This document shows, piece after piece, positions 19,199 through 29,354 of a stretch of 64,000 nucleotides of DNA. The notes under the pieces are model-generated. The model was not told the DNA's origin. It was given only the letters and a program-made list of their open reading frames with translations, and made no database searches. Positions within the stretch are counted from its first letter, which is position 1. The number at the start of each line of letters is the position of its first letter. Position numbers and translations under genes: made by a program. Origin of the DNA: an uncultured Luminiphilus sp. (GTDB taxonomy: Bacteria > Pseudomonadota > Gammaproteobacteria > Pseudomonadales > Halieaceae); NCBI GenBank assembly GCA_943840615.1, contig CALSVI010000012.1, positions 35,224-99,223 of the forward strand, written 5' to 3'.

Positions 19199-20277
19199 TT
19201 GAAAACAACCAGATTACGCAACGCCTCACCTCGTTTGACCGACGCGATGGCCTCGTTGATATCTTCTAAGACAAAGCGCTGACTCACCAGCTCGTCGAGC
19301 TTCAAATCCCCCTGCTGATAAAGCGCTACCAGCTTCGGGATGTCTCGACTTACTGAGCTCGAACCCATTTTTGACCCCACTATGGACTGTCCCTTTGAAG
19401 CGAGGTCACCCGGGTCGTACTCCGCCAATACTTCGCTCGCAGGCATGCCCACTATAACTGTGGTACCCGCCCTCCCGAGAATCTCCAGAGATTGTTCGAT
19501 AGCAGACTTTGCACCGACTGTGACGAACACATAATCTGCGCCTCGACCACCACTCAGACCCAACACATCGTCAACGAATGTGGGCAATGAACTATTGACG
19601 GTGTGAGTGGCGCCAAATCGGAGGGCTTGCTCGAGTTTTTCATCCAGCACATCAATAGCAATCACACGTGAGGCTCCCCGGTACGCTGCCGCCTGTATGC
19701 TATTGATACCCACCCCGCCGCAGCCCATCACGGCAACAATGCTCCCGGGCCTGACCTCTACCGTGTTGGTGACCGCGCCGAACCCTGTGAGTACTCCGCA
19801 GCCTAAAATGGATGCCACTTCCAGTGGAATATCGTCGGGAATACGGCAGGCCTGACTTTGCTCGATGACCACAGATTCTGCAAATGCCCCAGCATTGAGC
19901 CCCTGGGTAACAACAGCACCTTCATGATCTGACAGCGGGCTATGCTCATCGAGTGGAAAGCTTGCGTCGCATTGGGTTTCGATCGCATGCGCGCAGTAAT
20001 GGCATTGGCCGCAAGATCGGATCAGCGTCACCACCACGCGGTCTCCCACCGCTAAATCATGCACGCCCGGCCCCAGCGATTCGACGATGCCAGAGGCTTC
20101 GTGGCCATATATTGCGGGCAACTCACCGCCCCACTGCCCTTCGGCAAGCATGATGTCGCTATGACAAATCGCACAGGCAGCGAGCTTCACTTTCACCTCA
20201 CCCTCGCCCGGATCAGCAATAGTGATGTCTTCAACTATCAGGGGGTGGCCAAATGTTCGACAAACCGCTGCTTTCAA
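19195..20277 (-). CDS. Zinc-dependent alcohol dehydrogenase (MDR family)
   Basis: NAD(P)-dependent medium-chain dehydrogenase. Catalytic zinc ligands are in CAICHSDIML and YGHEASG; the structural zinc lobe is CGQCHYCAHAIETQC; the Rossmann motif is VMGCGGVGINSIQAA. I place the start at a TTG at 20277, giving LKAAVCRTFGHPL with AAGGA seven bases upstream, as in typical family N-termini. A GTG at 20340 would add 21 atypical residues. It resembles the S-(hydroxymethyl)mycothiol / aryl alcohol branch. It overlaps the enolase-superfamily gene by four bases, suggesting successive oxidation and dehydration of one compound. Confidence 0.9.
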   Translation of the reverse strand: MKAAVCRTFGHPLIVEDITIADPGEGEVKVKLAACAICHSDIMLAEGQWGGELPAIYGHEASGIVESLGPGVHDLAVGDRVVVTLIRSCGQCHYCAHAIETQCDASFPLDEHSPLSDHEGAVVTQGLNAGAFAESVVIEQSQACRIPDDIPLEVASILGCGVLTGFGAVTNTVEVRPGSIVAVMGCGGVGINSIQAAAYRGASRVIAIDVLDEKLEQALRFGATHTVNSSLPTFVDDVLGLSGGRGADYVFVTVGAKSAIEQSLEILGRAGTTVIVGMPASEVLAEYDPGDLASKGQSIVGSKMGSSSVSRDIPKLVALYQQGDLKLDELVSQRFVLEDINEAIASVKRGEALRNLVVFK

Positions 20278-20566
20278 TGTTTTTTCCTTGGCAATCGAAT
20301 GCGACTCAACGCGCATCACTGGCGCGATCATCGGGTTCACCTGAATATATCACCGGCATCTCCTTCGCTGGAAAACGATCTCTAGCGACGCCGTGTCTCG
20401 AGACAATCTGGCTCCGCCGACATCCACCACAAACCAATAAAATAATCATGACTCCTGCCATGAGTCGAACATTTAACAGCGCAATGGTCTCAGGCCGATG
20501 CCGAATCGATCTAGCTATCGCCCAAAAGGCCGATCACAATACACAGATACTGCGAGGGACAAGGAC

Positions 20567-21925
20567 ATGCGCATACGGGAACCGGCTAGGGAAGTGCAGG
20601 TCGTTCACGAGACCGAGGTACTGGTCGTCGGATCGGGTCCGGGGGGCTTAGCCGCCGCACTTGGTGCTGCCCGCGCAGGAAGTCAGGTCACACTGCTCGA
20701 GCGATTTGGTTGCTTTGGCGGCAATATCACCGCGGTTGGCGTGGAAGGTTTCGCCTGGTATCGCCACGAAAATACCGTCGATACTGAGGGCGTTGGTATC
20801 GAGTTTGAAGAGCGTGCCCGGGCCATGGGTGCTGCAGTGAAGGAGCCTCAGTCGGATAGTCACGCCATCGACGGCGAAGCGTTCAAATGGGTCGCCGATA
20901 CGCTGGTGGAGGAAGCCGGCATCATGCCCATGCTGCATCGACTATTCGTTGCCCCGATCATGGACGGCGACGTCATTACAGGCGTGATCGTCGAGAGCAA
21001 GGCCGGGCGTGAAGCAATTCTGGCTGAACGCGTCATCGACGCCACAGGTGATGCGGATGTGGCGCACCGCGCGGGTGCAATCACGCTCAAGCAAGCCAAG
21101 GAAGACATGATCGGCGCCTCGGTGATGTTCTCGATGTCGGGCGTGAACAAAACCCGGTTTATTGACCATGTTAAAGCCGATCCACAGACCTACCGGGACT
21201 GGGCATACGGACAGTGGACGGTGGAAACCACCGGAAAGGAGGATGAGATGTTCTCGCCTTTTTTACGCAAGCCCTTTGAAAAAGCCCGCGAGGCAGGGTT
21301 GATTCCCGAGCACCTCGATACCATCGCCGGCACCTGGGGTGCGCTCTATGACACCGGGGACCTCACCTACCTGAACTTGGTGCACCTTCTGGGCTATGAC
21401 GGCACCGACCCCAATGATCTGACCCGCGGTGAGATGGAGGGTCGCAAGCAGGCCATGCTGGCGATCGAGGCGCTCAAGCAATACACCCCCGGCTGCGAGA
21501 ACGCCAAGCTGCGTAACTTCGGCATGACGCTGGGCATTCGCGATACCCGCAAAATCGATGCCGCTTACAACATGACCGAGGCCGACGTGCGCGATCAGGC
21601 CCGCTTTGAAGACAGCATCGGCATCTTCCCCGAATTCATCGATGGCTATGGGATTCTCATTCTGCCCACTACCGGTCGTTACTTTCAGGTGCCCTACCGA
21701 ACCCTGCTGCCCAAGGGGGTCAAAAATCTAATCTGTGCCGGTCGGGTCACCGGCGGTGATCGCGTCAGTCACGCGGCCACCCGTAACATGATGTGCTGTA
21801 CGGTCACCGGGCAAGGCGCCGGCGTGGCCGCGGCGGTCGCAGTACAGCAAAAGTGCGGCTTCGATGAGCTGGACGTGGATCAAGTTCAGGCCGAACTGAA
21901 GCGGCAGGACGTGCGGCTCCACTGA
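20567..21925 (+). CDS. FAD-dependent oxidoreductase (FAD_oxidored type)
   Basis: About 452 residues with the dinucleotide fold EVLVVGSGPGGLAAALGAA at the N-terminus and FGCFGGNITAVG close by, as in FAD-dependent dehydrogenases of the GidA-like/FAD_oxidored family. A second FAD contact, VIDATGDADVAHRAGA, is near residue 160, and the C-terminus has ICAGRVTGGDRVSHAATRNM. ATG at 20567 follows GAGGGACAAGGA; the 23-residue upstream extension is not conserved-looking. A PhyH-type dioxygenase follows 38 bases later, so the two probably act on the same substrate. Confidence 0.88.
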   Translation: MRIREPAREVQVVHETEVLVVGSGPGGLAAALGAARAGSQVTLLERFGCFGGNITAVGVEGFAWYRHENTVDTEGVGIEFEERARAMGAAVKEPQSDSHAIDGEAFKWVADTLVEEAGIMPMLHRLFVAPIMDGDVITGVIVESKAGREAILAERVIDATGDADVAHRAGAITLKQAKEDMIGASVMFSMSGVNKTRFIDHVKADPQTYRDWAYGQWTVETTGKEDEMFSPFLRKPFEKAREAGLIPEHLDTIAGTWGALYDTGDLTYLNLVHLLGYDGTDPNDLTRGEMEGRKQAMLAIEALKQYTPGCENAKLRNFGMTLGIRDTRKIDAAYNMTEADVRDQARFEDSIGIFPEFIDGYGILILPTTGRYFQVPYRTLLPKGVKNLICAGRVTGGDRVSHAATRNMMCCTVTGQGAGVAAAVAVQQKCGFDELDVDQVQAELKRQDVRLH

Positions 21926-21963
21926 CGGCGCATGCAGACTCCCCAACAACGCGCCATCACTGG

Positions 21964-22770
21964 ATGCACATGAACGATACCGACCTATCGGCTTTGGGAA
22001 AATCACTCGCCAACGCGCAACAGCAGCTCGAGAACGACGGCTACCTGCTGGTGGAAGGCTTGGGCGACCCCGAGCTTGTTGCGCATCTGCTTGAGGTCTC
22101 ACTAAGCCGCAGCAATGAGGTGATGGCGGCGCTGGGTGGTCAGACGATCGGCATTGGCAGTGCCGCCGGCTTCGACGAGGTGGTGCAAAGATCGCCCGGC
22201 CGCTGGGACATTCCGATCTCACCACCCGAGTTTGGTGTTAATGAGCGCGCGCTACCTTGGTGGCCGCTGATTGCGGCCGTCCTTGGCGATAATGCCGAAC
22301 ACTCTTTCAGCGGCGTGGTGTATTCCGACCCGGGTACCCCCGCGCAGTGCTGGCATATCGACTCACCCCATGTCAGCTCTGATCACCTTCTACCCCATGC
22401 GCTTAATGTCATGGTTGCACTCCATGACACACCATTGGCAATGGGCCCCACCGAACTGGCGAGAGGCTCGCATCGACTGACCAATCACCTTCAGAACCCC
22501 GCTCTCGTCAGCGATGAACTGGTCTATCAGCATGAGAAGACAGTGCCTGAACAGCTGGTGGCAAACACTGAGCAAGCGGTGCCCGAAGGCGTATCGTCTT
22601 TACTCACTGCTGGGTCGTGCCTCATCTTCGATGACCGCATCCTGCACCGCGGGCGGGCCAACGACTCGACGAGTAGGCGCAGCATGGTCTACTTCTCGTA
22701 TCGTCAGGCTGGCTACGCTGCAAACACGCACTTTGAAGCGCAGCGTTCGGTCTATGACGCCGGACGATGA
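21964..22770 (+). CDS. Phytanoyl-CoA dioxygenase (PhyH) family protein
   Basis: Non-heme Fe(II)/2-oxoglutarate hydroxylase of 268 residues. The iron triad is visible as CWHIDSPH (His and Asp) and ILHRGRAND (distal His), followed by the 2-oxoglutarate Arg in SRRSMVYFSY. Bacterial members hydroxylate varied small molecules, so phytanoyl-CoA is not implied. It lies in tandem with the flavoprotein upstream and 96 bases before a beta-lactamase-like gene. It is one of four 2OG-type oxygenases in the window. Confidence 0.88.
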   Translation: MHMNDTDLSALGKSLANAQQQLENDGYLLVEGLGDPELVAHLLEVSLSRSNEVMAALGGQTIGIGSAAGFDEVVQRSPGRWDIPISPPEFGVNERALPWWPLIAAVLGDNAEHSFSGVVYSDPGTPAQCWHIDSPHVSSDHLLPHALNVMVALHDTPLAMGPTELARGSHRLTNHLQNPALVSDELVYQHEKTVPEQLVANTEQAVPEGVSSLLTAGSCLIFDDRILHRGRANDSTSRRSMVYFSYRQAGYAANTHFEAQRSVYDAGR

Positions 22771-22866
22771 CTGGGGGTGGCAGTTGAATTTAGCTAGCGT
22801 TGATTTAGATGATGGCATCAACAACAGTGCGCTGCCGGCGCACGCAATCTCGACGGTATTAAATCT

Positions 22867-24144
22867 ATGAGCATCCGAGCCCTGTTATTCCTGTCGCTAC
22901 TGGCCACGCGGCTACAAGCAGCAGACGTGACCATCGTTGACCCCGAGCCAGTCGGCTTCTCTGGCGACCGGCTTGGCAAGATCACCGAGTTCGTAGAACG
23001 CGAGATTGCCAACGGGAATCTCGTGGGCACTGTGACGCTGATCGCGCGTCATGGGCAGGTCGTACACTTTGAATCTGCGGGTCGCTTTGGGCTCGAAGAT
23101 GACCGACCCATGGATAAAGATGCGCTGTTCCGCATTTTCTCCATGACCAAACCGATTACCACGGTGGCGGCGATGATCCTCTACGAGGAGGGCGCCTTCC
23201 ACCTTGGTGACCCGGTAGCCAAGTATCTGCCTGAGCTGGCCGGCATGCAGCTGATGGTCGATGGAGAAACCGTTCCCCCCCAAACTCAGATGACCATCGA
23301 GCAACTGATGACCCATACCGCGGGCCTCACCAATGGCTGGCATGTGGAACACCCCGTTGAGCGCGCGTACCGCGATGCCGCGCTATCCCAAAGCGCTAAT
23401 CTGACAGCGTTTATCGATAACCTGGCAACGCTCCCCCTGCGCTTTGAGCCCGGCACCCGATACCACTACAGCGTGGCGACTGACGTGCTCGGTGCACTGG
23501 TGGAGCGATTGAGCGGGCAAACCCTGGAGCAGTTTTTTCAGACGCGCATTTTCGATCCGCTAGACATGCGCGACACGTTCTTCAACGTGCCGAACGACAA
23601 GATAGCGCGCATGGCCGGTAATCACCTGTGGAACGCCGACCGTCAGGAGATGGCGCCGATGCCAGCAGGGCTGCTGCCACCCCCATCTGGCGTAACGCTA
23701 TTCTCAGGTGGTGGCGGGTTGATCTCCACAGCGCAGGATTACTGGCGCTTTTGCGAAATGCTGCGCCGCGGCGGCAGCCTTGACGGCGTGCGCCTTCTTG
23801 GACCCAAGACGGTGCAAGCCATGGCGATGGCGAGGCTGACACCCGAGATCAGAAATAAGGGTGCAACCGAGTACCCCGCCTCGCATCTGTATCCGGGGCA
23901 GTCCTTCGGGCTCGGTGCCGGCGTGATCACCGACCCCGCACAAGCGCAGGTGATCTCCTCCCGAGGGGAATACTCCTGGGGTGGGATTGCCAATACCAAA
24001 TTCTGGATCGACCCTGAGGAAGACCTCATTGTCGTCTTCATGACGCAGGTGATGGGCACACCACACAGTGATCGACACCGCTTCGACCTTAAAGTAGCGA
24101 CCTATCAGGCGCTCACTGAGCTGGGTAATTCAGGCGGAGACTGA
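22867..24144 (+). CDS. Class C beta-lactamase-like serine hydrolase, exported
   Basis: Serine hydrolase of 425 residues with a signal peptide (MSIRALLFLSLLATRLQAA). The nucleophile motif SMTK is near residue 92, YHYS near 198 stands for the YxN/YxS motif, and the late SRGEYSWGG is where HKTG-type residues occur in relatives. This is the esterase/EstB or 6-aminohexanoate-dimer hydrolase type rather than a true AmpC. It probably acts in the periplasm on an ester or amide. Its last 15 bases overlap the convergent BCCT gene. Confidence 0.9.
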   Translation: MSIRALLFLSLLATRLQAADVTIVDPEPVGFSGDRLGKITEFVEREIANGNLVGTVTLIARHGQVVHFESAGRFGLEDDRPMDKDALFRIFSMTKPITTVAAMILYEEGAFHLGDPVAKYLPELAGMQLMVDGETVPPQTQMTIEQLMTHTAGLTNGWHVEHPVERAYRDAALSQSANLTAFIDNLATLPLRFEPGTRYHYSVATDVLGALVERLSGQTLEQFFQTRIFDPLDMRDTFFNVPNDKIARMAGNHLWNADRQEMAPMPAGLLPPPSGVTLFSGGGGLISTAQDYWRFCEMLRRGGSLDGVRLLGPKTVQAMAMARLTPEIRNKGATEYPASHLYPGQSFGLGAGVITDPAQAQVISSRGEYSWGGIANTKFWIDPEEDLIVVFMTQVMGTPHSDRHRFDLKVATYQALTELGNSGGD

Positions 24145-25261
24145 TCGCAGCGCAGCGCGGCGCATAAAGATCAGCGAGTAAATGGCCGCGTAGATCCCGA
24201 CGACAACCAGCCCCACCCACTCGATCTTGAAAGGCGTGAACTGAAAGGCCAGCACCAGCGCAAACAGGACGACCCAATTGAGGGCGACGTAGCGCCCGGT
24301 GCCGAGCCTCTCCACAGTCAGCCCGGTGTTCTGAGTGTATAGCCGTGTAAGCGAGTCGAGCGAATTCACGACGAACAAAACGCCCACACCCATCATGGCC
24401 CAGCTCATCAGACCTGCGATCGAAATGTCGTTAGCGAAGTACCAGTAGAGCACCGAGAACCACAGGGCGATAGGAATCGACGGCACAACCAATAACAGAA
24501 GCAGCAACTGCCACGCAGTGAAGCCGCTCACAAAACGCGATACAAACTGCCCGATCATGATGCTCCACGCGAACCACCAGAACAGGTAAAAGGCGTGATA
24601 ATCATTAATCGGAAACACAAAGCGCGGCAGTTGGCCGAAGTAATCACCCAGCTCACCTACGGTACTCGCAAAACCCGATACACCCATCCCTGATGCCCAA
24701 AAAGAGCCTGCTATCAGGGCAAAGAACAATCCGCTCGAGGCCAAACTGAGTGCCTTCACGAAGCGGATCTGAGTACTGGAAATCACCGCCACCAGCACCG
24801 TGCCCGCCACCAGAGCAGTAGCGCACCGCGTCGGGAATGCCCTCGATATAGCCGGGCAGATAGTGCAGAAACAGATAGCCCGTGAAGGCACAGGTGCCAA
24901 TAATGGTGAGGTTATTGATCAGCTTGATCAGCGGTATCTCAAAGAGCTGTAGTCGGGGTTCGACCACACAGAAATAAAAGGTAGTGAGAAAATAAAAGCC
25001 CCAGACCAGAAAACCCCAGAAGCCAAACTCCAATGCCAGTGGGTTAGCAAACGCATAGTCCGCCTCGCTGGCAAAAATCTCAAAGTCGACCATGGGGAAC
25101 ATGAGTAGCCCCACATCCAGCCCCGAGGTGAACAACACCGCCAAAAAAGTCACCCGCGGCATGGGCGTACTGCCCTCGATACGGACATTACGGTAACGCA
25201 GCACCAATAGCAGGGATGTCAGCGTCGTCAGCGCAATCGCCGTGGAGAGAATCGCGTTCAT
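24130..25261 (-). pseudogene. Divergent BCCT-family betaine/carnitine/choline transporter, one frameshift
   Basis: Integral membrane carrier read in two frames (25261 to about 24825, then to 24130), joined around 24815-24830 where GIPDAVRY in one frame continues as ALVAGTVLVAVISS in the next. BCCT signatures are FTSGLDVGLLMF (the TM3 glycine stretch, here with an Asp) and the TM8 region FYLFWWFAWSIMIGQFVSRF. The combined length of about 377 residues is well short of the usual 500 or so, with the first membrane helices abbreviated. It starts 10 bases after the GMC gene stop in the same operon. Substrate is probably a quaternary amine. Confidence 0.75.
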
Positions 25262-25271
25262 TGTCGCGGCG

Positions 25272-26968
25272 TCATGTGCGCGGGCCTGCCGGCACGGCTC
25301 TCACCGGCTCACCCTCGCGTTGCCGGCTCTGCCACTCAGTGGCCTGCCACACCGGGGCTTCCTCTCTCTGCGGCGCCCTGCCCCGAATCAGATCAGACGC
25401 CCGCTCGGCCACCATAATGGTCGGCGCATTGAGGTTGCCATTGGGAATCATCGGGAAGATCGACGAATCGACAACGCGGAGTCCTTCGAGGCCGCGAACA
25501 CGGCACTCGGGATCGACCACGGCCATGCGTCATCCGCCGCTCCCATCTTGCAGGAACAGGAAGGATGATAGGCCGTCTCCACGTTGTCCCTCACCCAGGT
25601 ATCCACGGCCTCGTCGTCCGATAAATCGACCGCTGGCTGGATCTCCTCAGCGCGATAAGCATCCAATGCCGGCTGTTGAAGTATTTCTCGCGTCAGGCGC
25701 AGACAGCTGCGCCAATCTGCCCGATCCCGCTCAGTGGCCAGGTAGTTAAAGAGAATGCGGGGTTCGTCCTGCGCGTTAGGGCCGGAGATGCGCACCGTGC
25801 CGCGGCTTTCCGGTTTGTTGGGGCCCACGTGCACCTGAAAACCGTGGCCGGAAAAAGCGGCGCGGCCGTCGTAGCGGATGGCCGCAGGCAAAAAGTGGTA
25901 TTGAATATCGGGCGAGGCGATCCCGGAACGCGATCGGATAAATCCACAGGACTCGAAGTGATTCGTGGCGCCCAACCCCGTTTTAGTCAGGACCCACTGC
26001 ACACCGATACGGAGTTTCGCCCACCAACTCAAATGGCCATTAACGGTGATCGGCGCCTCGCAGCGGTACTGAAAATACACCTCAAGATGATCTTGCAAGT
26101 TTTCGCCCACACCGGGAAGTTCGTGCTGCACCTCGACTCCCGCCTCGGCGAGGATCGCCACGGGCCCGATCCCTGAGCGCTGCAAAATCGTGGGCGAGCC
26201 GATTGATCCGGCACTCAGAATCACTTCCCGACTAGCGTTTGCGACACAGGCCTGTCCACGACGATGATATCGAACGCCCGTCACACGTTGATCCGAGAGG
26301 ATCAACGTATCGACCTCAGCTTCAGTCACAACCGTTAAATTGGATCGCTTGCGGGCGGGCTCGAGATAGGCCAGATCGGTGGAACATCGCTCGCCCCGCC
26401 GCACTGTCATGTGCATGGGACCGAAGCCTTCCTGCCGATAACCGTTGTAATCCTCGGTCTTGCCGTAGCCCGCTTCCTCTCCCGCGGCAACGAACGCTTC
26501 ATAGAGCGGATTTCGCATATTGTTACCGTTGCAGGTATCAACGGGGCCTTCGCCGCCGCGATAAGTGTCCTCACCCCCCATCCAGCGCTCAGCGCGCTTG
26601 AAATAAGGCAGGCAATCCGCGTAGCTCCACCCTGTGGCACCGGCACCGACCCACTGATCAAAATCCGCGGCGTGCCCTCGCACATACACCATGCCATTGA
26701 TGGCCGACGAGCCACCCAATACCTTGCCCCGCGCACAGTCCATGCGTCGCCCGTCCAGGCCGGGCTCTGGCTGCCCCCAATAACCCCAGCTAAATCGCGC
26801 GCTATTCATGGGAATCGACAACGCGGTTGGCATACGGATGAAAAGACTACGATCGTCCTTGCCCGCTTCAAGCAGTAACACTGAATGCGCGGGATCTTCG
26901 CTCAAACGATTCGCCAGCACACAGCCCGCAGAGCCGGCGCCGATCACGATGTAGTCAAACTCGTTCAT
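25272..26968 (-). pseudogene. GMC oxidoreductase (choline dehydrogenase-like), one 3' frameshift
   Basis: FAD enzyme oxidising an alcohol to an aldehyde, most like choline/alcohol dehydrogenases. The N-terminal nucleotide motif is [23 protein letters not shown] signature 1 is [19 protein letters not shown], and signature 2 is [20 protein letters not shown]. The active-site region [11 protein letters not shown] is reached in the first frame. At about 25527 the frame changes and the protein continues [38 protein letters not shown] to a stop at 25272, restoring the full C-terminus. ATG at 26968 sits in an ATGA overlap with a 41-residue membrane protein. Confidence 0.85.
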
Positions 26969-27090
26969 GCACCCTCGATAAGCGACTGACGCTGCGTCAG
27001 CCGGCACAACAGCCAGAACGCCACCATACCCATACCCGCCACCGCGATGATCATAATCTGAGCATAAGCGGCAATGCGTTCTCGATTCAT
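26965..27090 (-). CDS. Small single-pass membrane protein (41 residues), undescribed
   Basis: A short frame from ATG at 27090 to TGA at 26965. It begins [20 protein letters not shown] and then [17 protein letters not shown], ending IEGA. One strongly hydrophobic helix ([17 protein letters not shown]) sits between charged ends. It has an excellent TAGGAG site eight bases upstream, starts nine bases after the phosphodiesterase stop, and its stop overlaps the GMC start as ATGA. Such translational coupling argues that it is real. I know no family for it. A membrane anchor or partner for the GMC enzyme or BCCT carrier is a guess from context. Confidence 0.7.
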   Translation of the reverse strand: MNRERIAAYAQIMIIAVAGMGMVAFWLLCRLTQRQSLIEGA

Positions 27091-27098
27091 ATCGGCTC

Positions 27099-28154
27099 CT
27101 AGTCGATGAACGACGCACCATCCAAGTGACGCGCCACATGATCGGGAATGGTAATCCCCAGATGCCTCGCAACAGAAGGATAGATATCGACGATCTCGGG
27201 CGTATTGAAAAACCGCGGGGTTAACCGCTCGCTATTGGTTGCGATCCAGATGGTGCGCTCGCGCTCACTCTGACCGCCATGGTCCCGCCCGGTTGCTTCA
27301 TCCCGGCCATGATCGGTGGTGACAATGACCAGCCAATCTTCATGATGCGCATGCTGTCGTGCGAGCACGGCTGACCAGAGTCGGTGGACCCGCCTGTCCA
27401 TATCTATCACCGCGCGATCAAATTCGACACTGTCACCGTACTCGTGGGCAACATCATCGGTGTACTGCAGGTATACCCAAGACAAATCGGGACCCTCAGT
27501 CTCAATCACCGTTGCGGCTTCCTCGCTGACGGCATCATCAATATCAGCGATCTGTCCGGCCAGATCCTGAAAAGGGAAACGCTTAGCATCGTCCTCCAAG
27601 CCATCCAACACAAAATCAAAGCGGAAGTCTCCGCCCTCGGGAAGGCCTGCGCCCACTAATATCGTGCGGTTGTCCGTCCAGGTGGAGAAGATACCCAGAC
27701 GCAGCTCTGGCTTAACGGTTTTTGCAACGCGAAAAATATTCCAGTAATCGTAGTTGGGAGAAATCAGATAGTTTCTGTACACATTGTGTTTGTTAGCCCA
27801 GGTACCGGTTAGCAAACCCATATAACCCGGCGCAGAAATCGTCGGGGTCTCCCCAGGCTTACCAATGGGACCACCCACCTGAGCGCGGTGATATGCGCCC
27901 ACAGCGGCGATCGCATCAATGGCAGGAGTGGGAACGCGCTCGATTACATCGGCGGGGATCCCATCGACAATGACGAAGACTACTTTCGGCGCCGGCGGCG
28001 TCCCGGCATGGGCTATCCATGCGTTTAGCGCGACGATCAGCACCACGGCGCCGCAGAGCACCTTAAGGGGCGCCGCTCCGCAGGGCAGCCGGCGCATCCA
28101 TGTCGACGCAGTCAAAAATAGTAGGGCACCGGTGAGGCGCCGTCGGGTCATCAT
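27099..28154 (-). CDS. Type I phosphodiesterase / nucleotide pyrophosphatase (alkaline phosphatase superfamily)
   Basis: Exported metal-dependent phosphodiesterase of about 351 residues with an N-terminal signal/anchor ([18 protein letters not shown]). Metal and nucleophile motifs are [10 protein letters not shown], the Thr/Ser region [21 protein letters not shown] and [16 protein letters not shown], as in ENPP-type enzymes. It leads an operon with the small membrane protein, the GMC oxidoreductase and the BCCT carrier. ENPP6-like members release choline phosphate from glycerophosphocholine, and choline dehydrogenase and choline/betaine transport would follow naturally. That substrate is inference. 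Confidence 0.88.
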   Translation of the reverse strand: MMTRRRLTGALLFLTASTWMRRLPCGAAPLKVLCGAVVLIVALNAWIAHAGTPPAPKVVFVIVDGIPADVIERVPTPAIDAIAAVGAYHRAQVGGPIGKPGETPTISAPGYMGLLTGTWANKHNVYRNYLISPNYDYWNIFRVAKTVKPELRLGIFSTWTDNRTILVGAGLPEGGDFRFDFVLDGLEDDAKRFPFQDLAGQIADIDDAVSEEAATVIETEGPDLSWVYLQYTDDVAHEYGDSVEFDRAVIDMDRRVHRLWSAVLARQHAHHEDWLVIVTTDHGRDEATGRDHGGQSERERTIWIATNSERLTPRFFNTPEIVDIYPSVARHLGITIPDHVARHLDGASFID

Positions 28155-28345
28155 CACTTACAACCTGCGAGCAGTACCGGTGCCATTATGCCGACTACCG
28201 GAAAGTAGGGGAAAGCCTCACGGCATCGCTATTCATTGAACGTTAGCCCGCTTTACAGACCGTCCCCTGCTCGTTGAAGATAGAAGGCGCCACCGTCCGC
28301 AGGGACACAGGCTCGCCGACTACTCATAATAGGGTTTGGAACGCC

Positions 28346-29311
28346 ATGCCTGCGATACCCTCGATTCCGCTCATTCACCTCGAGCACGACGACAACCAGA
28401 TCCTGCCAACGCTGGAGCGCGCCCTGACTGCAACAGGCTTTGTGCTGGTAGAAGGGCACGGCGTCCCCCGGTTACTGGTCGCCACTATGCGACGGCAGCT
28501 GGCCGCCTATTTTGCCCGACCGTTGGTCGATAAAATGGCCGAGCACATCACAGCGCACAACTATCGTGGTTATATCCCCCTCGGGTTTTTTTCGCCCAAC
28601 ATCGAAGGCGTTTCGGCTGATCAATATGAAGGTTACAAGCTGCATAATGAGACGGCAGCAGACGACCCTATCTGTGCCGTCTGTGACCTCTATGGCCCTA
28701 ATCGTTGGCCTGAACAGCCCGCCGGGTTGCACGACACCGTGCAGACCTTTTGGCAGGCCTGCGATACGGCGGGGCAGCGGCTCCTTGGGTTGATCGCGCG
28801 CATTATGGGCGTCGACGTCGATAATTTTTTAGCGCTGTTTGAGCACCCGCTCACCAACATGACGCTACTGCACTATCCACCCCAGCCTTTGGATTCCAAC
28901 CAATTCGGTATTCATCCCCATAAGGACACCGACGCCCTGACACTGCTTTTTCCAGACGATGTCGGTGGTCTCTGGTTGCGTCCCCATGATCAGCAAGACT
29001 GGCTCGAAGTCATCGCGCCGCCTGAAGCCATGGTGGTCAATATCGGTGATCTGCTAGAGCTATGGTCGGGGGGCTACTTTGTCTCTACGCCCCATAAAGT
29101 CGTGAACGCATCTGGCAAGGAGCGTTATAGCTTTCCTTTTTTTATCGTGCCCCGCCATGATGTCGTGGTAGAACCGCTCGTACCCTGCCAGCCGGATTAT
29201 CGACGTTCCCCAGTGCCGGTTGGCGCTGTCTCGCGAGAGGTCTGGCGAACGAATTGGCCTGAGGCCACCGCAAAAAAAACGGGCTTTGATTTAGGGACAT
29301 TGCCCGACTGA
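28346..29311 (+). CDS. 2-oxoglutarate/Fe(II) oxygenase, isopenicillin N synthase-like
   Basis: About 321 residues of the 2OG-FeII_Oxy family with the DIOX_N N-terminal domain (GFVLVEGHGVPRLL). Iron ligands are His and Asp in GIHPHKDTDALTLL and the distal His in STPHKVV; the 2-oxoglutarate Arg-Ser pair is ERYSFPFF. Bacterial members hydroxylate, desaturate or form ethylene; none can be picked here. I prefer ATG at 28346 because the upstream 24 residues do not look coding. It is divergent from the phosphodiesterase operon and convergent with the carnitine operon. Confidence 0.88.
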   Translation: MPAIPSIPLIHLEHDDNQILPTLERALTATGFVLVEGHGVPRLLVATMRRQLAAYFARPLVDKMAEHITAHNYRGYIPLGFFSPNIEGVSADQYEGYKLHNETAADDPICAVCDLYGPNRWPEQPAGLHDTVQTFWQACDTAGQRLLGLIARIMGVDVDNFLALFEHPLTNMTLLHYPPQPLDSNQFGIHPHKDTDALTLLFPDDVGGLWLRPHDQQDWLEVIAPPEAMVVNIGDLLELWSGGYFVSTPHKVVNASGKERYSFPFFIVPRHDVVVEPLVPCQPDYRRSPVPVGAVSREVWRTNWPEATAKKTGFDLGTLPD

Positions 29312-29354
29312 GGGCTCGGGTGTCAGCGCGGCCGACATCATGCAATCCCCTGAA

